Assembly (NCBI RefSeq): GCF_002994635.1
Contig: NZ_PVNL01000077.1
Location: 1-64,000, forward strand
DNA from: Enhygromyxa salina
GTDB taxonomy: Bacteria > Myxococcota_A > Polyangia > Nannocystales > Nannocystaceae
Direction of reading: 5' to 3'
DNA length: 64,000 bases
Shown in pieces: positions 17,889 through 27,816 of the stretch. Position numbers and translations under genes: made by a program. The notes beneath the pieces are model-generated. The model was not told where the DNA came from and searched no databases. It saw only the letters and a program-made list of their open reading frames with translations. Position 1 is the stretch's first letter. Every line of letters starts with the position of its first letter.

Positions 17889-18962
17889 ATGGGAGCTGGC
17901 TCGGCGGGCCACGCCAAGTGGGTGATGCTGGCGATGGTCGCTGGTGCGGCCGCCTGCGGTCGCGGTCCGCTGCCGGACCTCGGGTTTGGCAGCGCGGACG
18001 CGAGCGGTGAGACAGCCGGGACGGCGCCGTCCACCTCGGTGGGCGACGACGCCGACGCAGACGCGGGACCGAGCACCACCAACTCGAGCTCGAGCTCGAG
18101 CTCCAGCGATGACGCAGGCGATGGCGATCCCGACAGCAGCGGCGAGGTCGGCCCCGATGGCGATGGCGATGGCGACCCCGACGCTGGCCCCGACAGTGGT
18201 CCGGACACCGGCCCCGATACGGGTCCGGACACCGGTCCGGACACCGGCCCCGACGGCGACGGCGACACCGACGAGTGGGGCGACGACACCTGGGGCATCC
18301 CCCCTGACGTGACCAACGAGCCCTGCGATCCGCTCGCGCAGGCCTGCTTTCCCACCCATAAATGTGTGCCCTACGCGACCCAGCCGAACGGCAGCTTCTG
18401 GGACGCGAACAAGTGCATGCCGATCCTCGGCGACAAGGCGTGGGGCGAAGCTTGCACCCTCGACAGCCCGCAGAACGCCCAGGACGACTGCAACAGCGAC
18501 GGCTTTTGCTGGAAGCTGCACTGGTCCGAGGGCGAGTGGCACGGCACCTGCGTCCCGTTTTGCGTCGGGCCACCGCAAAATTTGATGTGTCCGGTTGGCT
18601 GGGGCTGCCTGTTCTCCGGGGCGATCGCGCTGTGCTCGAAGCAGTGTGACCCGCTGATCCAGGACTGCCCGCTCGACTACGGCTGCTACTGGTCGGGCAA
18701 CGGGTTCGACTGCGCGCTGACGGCCTCGCAAGTCGGACAGGGGCAGGCGTGCGATGACTATAATGACTGCCAGCCTGGGCTCGCGTGCGTGCCCAAGGAC
18801 GCGGTCCCTGGTTGTCAGGGCAATGATCCGAGCTGCTGCACGCGGTGGTGTGATCTGGACGAGCCAGACACCTGCCCGCAGTCGCTCGGCTGCGTGGCCT
18901 TCTTCGAGCCCAACGAGGCGCCGCCGATGCTCGCGGACGTCGGCGTCTGCATCGCGGAGTAG
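17889..18962 (+). CDS. Cys-rich lipoprotein with PDTG-repeat linker
   Basis: From ATG 17889 the signal peptide ends in AGAAAC (Cys23), giving a lipoprotein of 357 residues. A ~110-residue disordered linker follows, including a run of eight Ser and tandem GPDT/GDGD units (DNA ~18000-18270). The C-terminal ~220 residues carry about 20 Cys in patterns such as CWKLHW, CPVGWGC, CDPLIQDCPLDYGCYW and CCTRWCDLDEPDTCPQSLGC. This is the surface Cys-rich domain repeatedly found in Nannocystineae lipoproteins. Function is unknown. The upstream in-frame Met at 17850 would put 13 residues before the signal and is rejected. Confidence 0.88.
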   Translation: MGAGSAGHAKWVMLAMVAGAAACGRGPLPDLGFGSADASGETAGTAPSTSVGDDADADAGPSTTNSSSSSSSSDDAGDGDPDSSGEVGPDGDGDGDPDAGPDSGPDTGPDTGPDTGPDTGPDGDGDTDEWGDDTWGIPPDVTNEPCDPLAQACFPTHKCVPYATQPNGSFWDANKCMPILGDKAWGEACTLDSPQNAQDDCNSDGFCWKLHWSEGEWHGTCVPFCVGPPQNLMCPVGWGCLFSGAIALCSKQCDPLIQDCPLDYGCYWSGNGFDCALTASQVGQGQACDDYNDCQPGLACVPKDAVPGCQGNDPSCCTRWCDLDEPDTCPQSLGCVAFFEPNEAPPMLADVGVCIAE

Positions 18963-18971
18963 TCACGAGCA

Positions 18972-19466
18972 ATGCCGTTGACGATCACCGAGTTTGCGCT
19001 CCCTAGTTTGCGCGCGGCTGATCTAATTGGGACCTGGCACATCGTCCAGACCACCTTTCCAATGTGGCGCAACGGCAAGAACACGCGTCCCACCCTCAAC
19101 TATCGGCAGATCGACGCGACGACCCTCGATGACCTGGTCGAGTACGAAAAGCGTGGAGCGACCAAGCAGATCCGCGGCGTCGATACCCAAGATCCCGAGC
19201 TCTCGTGCCACTTCACCTGGCGCGGTCGCGGACTGCTCGCGCTGCTGTCCAGCGACTGGTACGTGGTCGACCTCGACCGTGAGGCGCAGATCATGGCGAT
19301 CTACTTCAGCAAGACGCTGTTCACGCCAGCCGGTCTCGACCTCGCCTCGATCTCGCCGACACCCGACCCGGCCGCCATCCAGGCCAGCCTCGCCCGAGTC
19401 CGGCGAGCCGCGGTCATGCGGCCGCATGTCGATGACCTCGTGCAGATCAACCATCCCGCTGCATGA
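18972..19466 (+). CDS. Lipocalin-like cytosolic protein
   Basis: The product is 164 residues without signal peptide. It follows the lipocalin/Blc order: AADLIGTWHIVQTTFPMW (G-x-W strand A), TLNYRQIDATTLDDLVEY, LSCHFTWRGRG, SSDWYVVDLDREAQIMAIYFS, and a C-terminal helix (AAIQASLARVRR). It probably binds a small hydrophobic ligand. It starts 9 nt after the lipoprotein gene and is likely cotranscribed with it. Confidence 0.82.
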   Translation: MPLTITEFALPSLRAADLIGTWHIVQTTFPMWRNGKNTRPTLNYRQIDATTLDDLVEYEKRGATKQIRGVDTQDPELSCHFTWRGRGLLALLSSDWYVVDLDREAQIMAIYFSKTLFTPAGLDLASISPTPDPAAIQASLARVRRAAVMRPHVDDLVQINHPAA

Positions 19467-19475
19467 GGGCGGTGA

Positions 19476-20036
19476 TCACGGTGGCTCGCACCGCTCGAGC
19501 TCATCGAGGTTGCGCGCGCTGGTGATGCACCGAGCCTGCCGCTCGAACGCGACCGGATCCGCCTCGCAGGCCGCCTCGAGCTGCTCGACGCACTCCCGCA
19601 CCAGCTCCGTCGGCGGCACAAGCCTGCCCCCAAATTCCCGATTCACGAGCAAGAACGCATGATCACAAGCCGCGACCGCCAGCCCCGCGTGGACTCCCTC
19701 GAGCAACCCGGGCGCCGCCCGAACCCGCCCCACACACTCGCGCAGCTCATCGGGCGACTGACCTGCCAGCATGCACAGCCGCCGCTGGCCCCAAACCCCC
19801 TCGCCGAGCTCATCGCGCTTGCGCTGCGCCCCAACCACACACTGGCGCATGAACGCCCGGCGAACGCCCGGCGACCCCACCCCACGCCGCACGACGAGAA
19901 CGTCATAGGCATGCATACAGACCAACTCTACCTCGCTTGCATCCGAAGCTTCTCTCGCCCCACCAGCCCCAGGTTTGGCCACACACCCAGATAGCGCAAC
20001 CCCGACTATCCATGCATGACGTGTCCGAGACCCCAC
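19476..20036 (-). CDS. Small lipoprotein, unknown function
   Basis: A GTG start gives MGSRTRHAWIVGVALSGC, with lipobox Cys18. The 186-residue product has a helical body with six or seven spaced Cys (VCMHAYD, RQCVVGAQ, RLCMLAG, RECVGRV, AACDHAFL, EQLEAACEADP), suggesting disulphide-linked helical hairpins. No family is recognised. It is convergent with the lipocalin-like gene (9 bp apart). Confidence 0.75.
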   Translation of the reverse strand: MGSRTRHAWIVGVALSGCVAKPGAGGAREASDASEVELVCMHAYDVLVVRRGVGSPGVRRAFMRQCVVGAQRKRDELGEGVWGQRRLCMLAGQSPDELRECVGRVRAAPGLLEGVHAGLAVAACDHAFLLVNREFGGRLVPPTELVRECVEQLEAACEADPVAFERQARCITSARNLDELERCEPP

Positions 20037-20104
20037 GACTCACTCATAGCCCGCGACCCCCAATCGGACTGCCGCCAAGCAAGGTTTTCGCTTCGAGCGA
20101 GCGC

Positions 20105-23100
20105 TCAGACGCTGACCCGGCGAACGCCCAAGCTGACGCGCCGCAACAACAGATCCAGCCCCAACATGGGCAACAACAGCCAGACCAACACCAGCGGCCA
20201 CAGCGGCTTGGTCCGGGTCCGGCCCATCGCATCACCCGGCGTCGTCATCACCTCATCGATCGCGCCGCTCGTGGTCCCGCGCTCGACCAACCCCGCGAGC
20301 CACTCCCCGTTCGGCTCTAGGGTCTGCGGCGACAGCTCCGCTGGATACGGCACGCTGACATGCGAGATCGCCTCGGCCGCCAGCCGCGGCGGGTTTTGGC
20401 TGTCATCGAACAACCTGGCCTTCAGCAGCCGCTGCCCCGCCTCGATGTCCCGGACCACCGCCTCGTAGCGACCCGGAGCCGAGAGCTCCAGGGTGACCTC
20501 GCGCAGCCGACCGTTGTCGAGCAGCTCCCCGTCGGGCCCCTTCTCTTCGGGGATCGACGGGTCGATCACTTCCACGGTCCCGGCCAGATCATTCGCAAAC
20601 CCCTCGGGCGACTCGACATCCACGACCACCCGCCACGCGCCCGGATCCGCGGCCGGGCTGACCTTGATCTGGGCCCCGCCCAGCATCCCCGCGCCCTGCC
20701 GCATGGTGTCGCGAGCCAGCTGCGACCACAGCCGCGGAAACCCGCTCCACCCGATCCAGTTGACCGCCCAGCGTGGCTGGGCGTCGCTGGCGAACGCGGC
20801 CACGCGACCCAGCCCCCGGCGCCCGCGGACCAGCAGCGGATCGCCAAAGTGGGTGCGCAAGATGACCTCGGCCTGGGCCTTGGGCTTGACCGGCACGATC
20901 CCACGCAGGCCCGGGGCCTGATCGAAGTTGATGCCGCGGAGCATCTGCACGGGCTTGGCCACGCGCGGGTACAGGTTGCGCTCGACCAGGGCGTTGCGCT
21001 TCACCTCGCGCGCCTCTCGCGAGAAGATCCGCGGCACGTCGGTGCCGTCTTCCGAGAAGAAGTAGCGACCGCGCCCGCGCTCGGCCACGCGGACCAGGAA
21101 GTCCTTGCCCGCGCCCGCGCCGACCCCAACCGCGGAGACCGTGATGTCGGCCTCGCGCATGTCGCCGAGCAGCGCGCTGATGCCGTTCTCGGGCGACTCG
21201 CCGTCGGACAGCAGGATCACGTGCTTGACCAGCGCCTTCGAGCCGGCCAGCTGCAGGTAGGCCTCGCGCAGGGCCGGCATCGCGTTGGTGCCACCCCCGG
21301 CCGTGAGCCGCGAGATCGACGATGAGATCCGCAGCCGGTTGGACGCCGACTGCAACCGGACCAGCACCTGCGGGGCCGAGTCGAACGCGACCACGCCGAT
21401 CTCGTCATGCGGATCCAGAGCCCGAGCGGTCGCGCGGGCGGCCTCTTTGACGAGGTCGAGGCGGTCGTCGCTGGACATCGACCCCGACTTGTCGATCACC
21501 AACACCAGCGCCAGCGTGGGCTGCTCGCGCTGGCGCTCGCCCGAGAACCGGACCGGCAGGATCTCTTCGATCGTGCTGCCGCCCCAGCCACCCACGCCAA
21601 AGCTGTTCTCGCCGCCGACCATGATGAACCCGCCGCCCTGATCTTTGACGTAGCGGACCACCGCGGCCTCTTGCGGGGCGGTGATCCAGCGCGAGGGGAT
21701 GTCGTGGAACACGACCAGGTCGTACTTGCGCAGGCCCTCGGCGCTGCCGGGCAGCTCGTTGGGGGCGATCGTGTCGATCGAGAGGTGGCTCGAGCCGAGC
21801 GCCCGCGACAGCGCGGCGGTCGAGTCGGTGCTGACCAGCAGCACGCGCGGGCGACCGATCACCTCGCCGACGACCGCGGCCTTGTCGTTGACCTCGCTGC
21901 GGTTGTCCTGCTCGGGGATCTCGCTGGTGTCGAGCCGGGCCTCGAACAGCACCGGGCCGGGATCCGTGACCCGCGCGGCCATCTTGATCTGCTGGCGGCC
22001 GGGTCGCAGCTCGACCTCCTGGCTGGGATCCATCGGGTTGGGCTTGCCGTCCTTGTCGAGCGTGAGCCGGACCTTGCCAGCCGAAGTCGCGACGATGTCG
22101 ATCGCAACCTCGAAGCTCTGCGACACCCGCAGCTCCTTGGGCAGGTGCACGGCTTCAATCAGCACGTCGCCGCGGATCTTGGCCGGGAAGCTGCGCGTGT
22201 GCACGGCGACGCCGCGCTCTTCGAGGTTGATCAGCGCCTGGCCCAGGCCCTCGCGCTCGGTCAGGTCGCCGGTCGCGTCGGTGATCAGGACCACGCGGCC
22301 CTCGGTGTCGGGGTCGAGCAGGGCCTCGGCCAGGCGCAGGGCCGAGGCGTGATCGGAGGCCAGCGCGTGCTCGGGGTCGCGGGTGATGTGCAGCTCGTTG
22401 GGGTCGAGCTGCTCGTCATCGAGCTGCGTGGCGAGCTCGACGACGTTGGCGAGCCCGGCGTAGGTCACCAGGCGGACCCGGGTCCGGTCCTCACGCTCGA
22501 CGCCGGCCTCGACCTCGTCGGCCGCCAGCGTCATCGCCTCGCGGACCAGCCGCTCGGCCCCGGCGAGCTGCTCGTCGTCGATGCTCTCGGACGCGTCGAC
22601 CACGAACACCACGGTCTTGCCGCGGATCGGCGACTGCAAGCTGGGCTGGCTCAGGCCCAGGGCGATCGCCATGACCACGAGCAGCCGCAACAGCACCTGC
22701 AGCGCGACCTGAAACCAGCGGACGTCGACCAGGGTGCGGGTGGCCATCACGACCAAGAACGGCAGCACCGCCGTCGGCATCAACCACAGCGCGTGGGGTC
22801 GGGCGATCACCAGGCGGTGGTCGCCGGACTCGCTGAGCAGCTCGGCCAGCCACAGCGGCAGATCGAGCTCGAGCGAGCCCCGCAGCGGGATCACCCCGAG
22901 CAACACGCGGGCCGCGAGCAGGCCCGCGAGCAGGGCGATGAGCGGCAGCGCGAGCGGGTGGTGGATCAGCTCGTTGGTGCGCTTGCCGACCTTGGTCTTG
23001 GGCTGCCGCTTGCGCTTGTGGCCGGGCCGCTCATGCAGCGAGCGCGGGGCCGCGCCGCTGCCAGACGTCATCGACGCCGCCGCGCCCGGCGAGATCGGCA

Positions 23101-23164
23101 TGATCCCGCTGGTCTCCGGCGTGCTCGCGCCCGCCTTGCTGCCGCGCTTGCCTGCGTCGCTCAT
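20105..23164 (-). CDS. Double-VWA membrane protein of BAT-type locus
   Basis: The ATG at 23164 overlaps the stop of the upstream VWA gene (ATGA); a longer frame to 23239 is rejected. The product is 1019 residues. A basic N-terminus leads to three hydrophobic segments (~70-92, 125-142, 155-171). VWA domain 1 has MIDAS DASES (190-194). A GATase1-like region follows (KYDLVVFHDIP ... GGGFIMVGGENSFG). VWA domain 2 has DKSGS at ~558. There is a C-terminal helix (PLWPLVLVWLLLPMLGLDLL). Such proteins accompany MoxR ATPases and are thought to assemble or regulate envelope complexes. Its partners are the three genes directly upstream. Confidence 0.92.
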   Translation of the reverse strand: MSDAGKRGSKAGASTPETSGIMPISPGAAASMTSGSGAAPRSLHERPGHKRKRQPKTKVGKRTNELIHHPLALPLIALLAGLLAARVLLGVIPLRGSLELDLPLWLAELLSESGDHRLVIARPHALWLMPTAVLPFLVVMATRTLVDVRWFQVALQVLLRLLVVMAIALGLSQPSLQSPIRGKTVVFVVDASESIDDEQLAGAERLVREAMTLAADEVEAGVEREDRTRVRLVTYAGLANVVELATQLDDEQLDPNELHITRDPEHALASDHASALRLAEALLDPDTEGRVVLITDATGDLTEREGLGQALINLEERGVAVHTRSFPAKIRGDVLIEAVHLPKELRVSQSFEVAIDIVATSAGKVRLTLDKDGKPNPMDPSQEVELRPGRQQIKMAARVTDPGPVLFEARLDTSEIPEQDNRSEVNDKAAVVGEVIGRPRVLLVSTDSTAALSRALGSSHLSIDTIAPNELPGSAEGLRKYDLVVFHDIPSRWITAPQEAAVVRYVKDQGGGFIMVGGENSFGVGGWGGSTIEEILPVRFSGERQREQPTLALVLVIDKSGSMSSDDRLDLVKEAARATARALDPHDEIGVVAFDSAPQVLVRLQSASNRLRISSSISRLTAGGGTNAMPALREAYLQLAGSKALVKHVILLSDGESPENGISALLGDMREADITVSAVGVGAGAGKDFLVRVAERGRGRYFFSEDGTDVPRIFSREAREVKRNALVERNLYPRVAKPVQMLRGINFDQAPGLRGIVPVKPKAQAEVILRTHFGDPLLVRGRRGLGRVAAFASDAQPRWAVNWIGWSGFPRLWSQLARDTMRQGAGMLGGAQIKVSPAADPGAWRVVVDVESPEGFANDLAGTVEVIDPSIPEEKGPDGELLDNGRLREVTLELSAPGRYEAVVRDIEAGQRLLKARLFDDSQNPPRLAAEAISHVSVPYPAELSPQTLEPNGEWLAGLVERGTTSGAIDEVMTTPGDAMGRTRTKPLWPLVLVWLLLPMLGLDLLLRRVSLGVRRVSV

Positions 23165-25176
23165 ACCGTCTTCCTCCGGTGGTAGGTCGCCCACTCGAGC
23201 GCGATCAGGGCCACGACCACGAGCATGATCAGCGTCCACAGCGGACCTTCAGTCAGCGGCGCCGGCTCGGGCGGCTCACCTGCGCGGCTGGGCTCGGGCA
23301 GGGTGGCCTCGTCGAGCCGCGACTCGAGGTTTGACGCGGCGGCGTTGGCCTGGTTGACGGCGACCTGGACGACCGAGCCCTCGGCCCCGCCGTCTTGAAT
23401 TGCGATGGTGTAGACGCCGGGGACCAGCGCCCGCAGCCGGAACCGGCCGTCCTGGGCCCGGACCCGCAAAGGCTCGGGCGTGAGCTCGTCGTCGGGGTCG
23501 GGATCGGGCGGCGTGACCTCGAGCAGCGACACGTCGGCGCCAGGGATCCCAAAGTCGGCCAGGACCAGCTCACGGCTGGCACCGATCGGGATCGCCGCCA
23601 CAAACCCGGCCTCGCGCATGCCAAAGTAGTCGACCGCGTTGGCGACCAGCAGCGGGAACGCGCTGCGCAGCGGGAGATCCGAGCTGCGCGGGTCAAACCC
23701 GATCAACAGCATCCCGTGCTCGGCCTCGCGCAGCGCGACCATCGGCTCGCCGAGGTGGCTGACCAGCGCGACGTCGCCCGGGGCCAGATCGAAGCTGGTC
23801 CCGCGGTGCATGTTGACGTCCTTGAACACGACCCCCTCGAGCAGCGGGTGGCCCTTGCGCTGCTCCGACAGCCGCGGGCCCGCGAGGTCCTTGAGCTTGG
23901 GGATCGGGACCGGCGACTTGTCGAGCCGATGCGGATCGAAGATCACCAAGTTGGTGTCGGGCAGCGGATCCGGGAGCGGGCTGTCGGCGATGTCGTAGAA
24001 CACCACGTTGGCCGTGCCGATCAGCTCGTTGCCCGCGCCGCCTTCACCCGGTGGCAGCGTGGACAGCCGGACATAGTCGTCCAGGGTCAGCAGCGCGGCC
24101 TCCAGAAACAGGTTGGTGCCGTCGGTGACCAGCACGATCTCCATCGGATCGAGGGGCGGGATCACGGCGTAGGCCCGATCGTCGATCGCCGGGCCCAGCG
24201 ACTTGGCCGACTCGGCGTCGCCGGGCAGCGCGACCAGCTCGGCGACCAGGCGCTCGCGCGCGGCCTCGAGCTTGGGCAGTACTTCACGCACGCGCGCGCC
24301 GGGGGCCAGCTCGAGCTTCTTGCCGCCGACCGGGAGCTCGTCGGCGGTCACCCGCAGCTCGAATCGCGCGGGCGTGGTGCCGAGGTTCTGGACCTCGATC
24401 AGGACCTCGACCTTGTCGCGATCCGAGGGGTAGCGGCGGGCGGCGAACGCCGTGATCGCGACGTTGCCGACCTCGTGCTCGGCCCCGAGCTCGAGCACGT
24501 CGCAGCGGGACTCACCCTCGAGCTGCGCGCGGCTGGTGCACCGGCCGACCGCCGCGAGCCCCGGGACATCGAGGGCGCCGTCGCTCAGGATCAGGATTCG
24601 CGCGCCCGGCCGGCCAAACAGCGCGTTGCGAGCCAGCAGCAGCGCGCGCGACATGTCGGACTCGCCGGGCCCGACCGCGACGTCCTCGTCGATCGCCCGC
24701 AGCAGGGTGCCGGCCTCACCGGTGATCGGCGCCGGGACCGAGACCTCGCTGCCGGCCGCGATGATCAGGATCCGATCCGCGGGGCCGAGCGCGTCGACCT
24801 CGGCGCGGGCGCGCTCGAGCGCGAGCTCGAGGCGAGTGTTGCCGTCCTCGTCGCCGACCGCGGCCATGCTCGCCGAGGTGTCGATCACGATCGCCGTGGT
24901 CGCCGGCTCGCGCAGCCACGCCTCGGGCCGGGGATCACCGAGGGCCAGGCAGACCAGGGCCAGCAACAACAGCTGAAACAGCCACGAGAACAGGCGGCGA
25001 AGCTTGCGCCATAGACGGCGGCTCTCGCTCTCGCGCGTGACCCGATCCCACAGCGCGGCGAATGGCACGATGACCTCGCGCCTGCGCATGCGCAGCAGGT
25101 ACAGCGTGGTGATCGTCGCGCTGCCGATCGCAAAGATCAGCCCGAGCTCGGCCAGGGCCCAGCCAGCCAGCGTCAT
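23161..25176 (-). CDS. BatA-like N-terminal TM plus VWA protein
   Basis: The protein has 671 residues. The N-terminal ~85 residues form the double-TM BatA module (ATITTLYLLRMRRREVIVPF, then LFSWLFQLLLLALVCLALGDPRP). A VWA domain follows with MIDAS DTSAS (99-103), then beta domains, and a final TM helix (LIMLVVVALIALEWATYH). It overlaps both neighbours by ATGA. It presumably acts in the inner membrane with MoxR and the DUF58 protein. Confidence 0.92.
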   Translation of the reverse strand: MTLAGWALAELGLIFAIGSATITTLYLLRMRRREVIVPFAALWDRVTRESESRRLWRKLRRLFSWLFQLLLLALVCLALGDPRPEAWLREPATTAIVIDTSASMAAVGDEDGNTRLELALERARAEVDALGPADRILIIAAGSEVSVPAPITGEAGTLLRAIDEDVAVGPGESDMSRALLLARNALFGRPGARILILSDGALDVPGLAAVGRCTSRAQLEGESRCDVLELGAEHEVGNVAITAFAARRYPSDRDKVEVLIEVQNLGTTPARFELRVTADELPVGGKKLELAPGARVREVLPKLEAARERLVAELVALPGDAESAKSLGPAIDDRAYAVIPPLDPMEIVLVTDGTNLFLEAALLTLDDYVRLSTLPPGEGGAGNELIGTANVVFYDIADSPLPDPLPDTNLVIFDPHRLDKSPVPIPKLKDLAGPRLSEQRKGHPLLEGVVFKDVNMHRGTSFDLAPGDVALVSHLGEPMVALREAEHGMLLIGFDPRSSDLPLRSAFPLLVANAVDYFGMREAGFVAAIPIGASRELVLADFGIPGADVSLLEVTPPDPDPDDELTPEPLRVRAQDGRFRLRALVPGVYTIAIQDGGAEGSVVQVAVNQANAAASNLESRLDEATLPEPSRAGEPPEPAPLTEGPLWTLIMLVVVALIALEWATYHRRKTV

Positions 25177-26129
25177 CGCAGCACCCCGCCCAGCCGGAAG
25201 ATCCGCAGGACCAGATCTTCGAAGGGCTCGTCGATCGAGGCCCGAAAGAACGGCATGCCCCGCGACCGACAGCTGTTCTCGAGCTGGGCGCAGAACCGCT
25301 CGTGGGCCTGCGCGTAGGCCTCGAGCAGCGCCGCGCTCAGGGTCACGTCGCGCGAGTTGCCGGCGTCACCCTCGACGTCGACCAGGGTCACGTCACCGCG
25401 CAGGCCAGTGTCGATCGGGTTGGCCTCGATCGGATCCAGGACCTGGATCGCCACGACCTCGTGCTTGCGAAACCGCAGCATGTTGAGGCCCTCGAACGCG
25501 CCCTCGAGATCGTAGAAGTCCGAGAGCACCACGGTCACGCCCGGCTGCGACGCCTGCGCGGCCACCCGCTTGCAGCCGGCCGCGATGCTGGTGGGGCCGC
25601 CGATCTTGGTGTTCTTGAGGAACTCGAACACGCGAAAGATCCGGCCCTTGCCGCGGATCGCCGGGAGGGTCTCGTGGACCGTGCTCGAGAACGCCGTGAG
25701 CCCCACGCGGTCGAGCCCGGCGAGCCCGACGTAGGCCAGCGCCGCCGCGATCTTCTGGGCGTAGATGAGCTTTTGGCCGTCCTTGGTCAGCATCGAGTCG
25801 CTGACGTCGACGACCACGCGCAGCGGCAGGTCTTCGTCTTCTTCGAACAGCCGGACCAGGGTCTGGCCGAGCCGCGCGTACACGCCCCAGTCGACGGCGC
25901 GAATGTCGTCGCCCGGCGAGTACTCGCGGTGATCCGCGAACTCGAGCCCGCTGCCGACCTTCTTGGTCTTGCGCTCGGCTCGCTGGCGCCCGCGGATCAG
26001 CCGGCGCGCGACCACCTGCAGCAGCTCGAGCTGGCGCAGAAATTCTTCGTCGAACAAGTTCGAGCGATCGACCTGCTTGGTGTGCTTTTGCTGCCGTCGT
26101 CCGCGGCCGATACGTTCGCCTAGCGCCAT
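25173..26129 (-). CDS. DUF58 protein
   Basis: The product is 318 residues. The DUF58 signature lies at residues 61-81 (GLEFADHREYSPGDDIRAVDW). A VWA-like MIDAS DVSDS follows at 108-112. There are no TM helices. DUF58 proteins are constant partners of MoxR ATPases. The ATG lies 69 bp after the MoxR stop, and the 3' end overlaps the BatA-like gene. Confidence 0.93.
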   Translation of the reverse strand: MALGERIGRGRRQQKHTKQVDRSNLFDEEFLRQLELLQVVARRLIRGRQRAERKTKKVGSGLEFADHREYSPGDDIRAVDWGVYARLGQTLVRLFEEDEDLPLRVVVDVSDSMLTKDGQKLIYAQKIAAALAYVGLAGLDRVGLTAFSSTVHETLPAIRGKGRIFRVFEFLKNTKIGGPTSIAAGCKRVAAQASQPGVTVVLSDFYDLEGAFEGLNMLRFRKHEVVAIQVLDPIEANPIDTGLRGDVTLVDVEGDAGNSRDVTLSAALLEAYAQAHERFCAQLENSCRSRGMPFFRASIDEPFEDLVLRIFRLGGVLR

Positions 26130-26198
26130 GAAATTTTCGGGTCGGGTCAGCTTGGGTGCAACTCGGGGCAGCTCGCGGTCAGGTTAGCTCGGCTCGGC

Positions 26199-27203
<1,005 letters not shown>

Positions 27204-27816
27204 CGGGGGCGTGGGGAGCTTAGCGGTTGTCGAGGGGGGCGGGAAACTGGGAGGCTGGCTGTTGGAGTGGGGTTTTGGGGAGCCGTCTGGGGTGTTCGAG
27301 GGGGATCGGGGTTCCGACGAGGCAGGCGCACGGGTCTTGGGGGTGGTGGTCGTGCTCAGACAAGTCGGCTGAAGATCGGGCGTATGTGGGCTCTTGGTGC
27401 GGCTGCCTGTTCGAACGCCTCAGCTTCGTCGGATCGTCCGCCGCGCCGGACTGCGCGCGCTCACGACCCCCAAGACCCTCCTGTGCGCCCCGTTCGCGGC
27501 GGGTTGCGCCGATCCGAGCAGCCGGACGTGATCGCGTGGGTGGGCCTCGATCAACGAGATTTTGATGGAGAGTGGCGTGGGTTGTGGCAGCGGGCGCGAG
27601 CGGAGAGCTGTGAAGGGTGAGAACCGAGGACCGAGGCCGAGCAGCTGCGAATGTCGTGGGACCATGATCACGAAGAAGTGGGTTCGGAGCCCCCTCCCAG
27701 GGGCCACACATGCGGCCGCGAACAAACGGCCCCGAGGAGCGAAGCGACCAGACGCGCCAGCGGCTGCAGTCGGCGAAGTCTGAGGTCTATGTGGGGGTCT
27801 GTTGGAGCCTTCGGTC
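27204..27816 (-). other. 613-bp intergenic region inside the BAT-type locus
   Basis: No convincing gene. The plus strand is G-rich between ~27210 and 27350. The candidate frames here lack codon bias and signal sequences. It holds the MoxR promoter (TAAGCT 27217-27222, minus) and the 3' end region of the coiled-coil gene. I saw no clear terminator hairpin. It is unusual for such a long gap to split an otherwise tightly packed locus. Confidence 0.5.

Noticed and set aside
27220..27711. 163-codon minus-strand frame in the 613-bp gap
   Set aside because: Pro/Arg/Thr/Ser-rich composition, no codon bias, no signal or domain.
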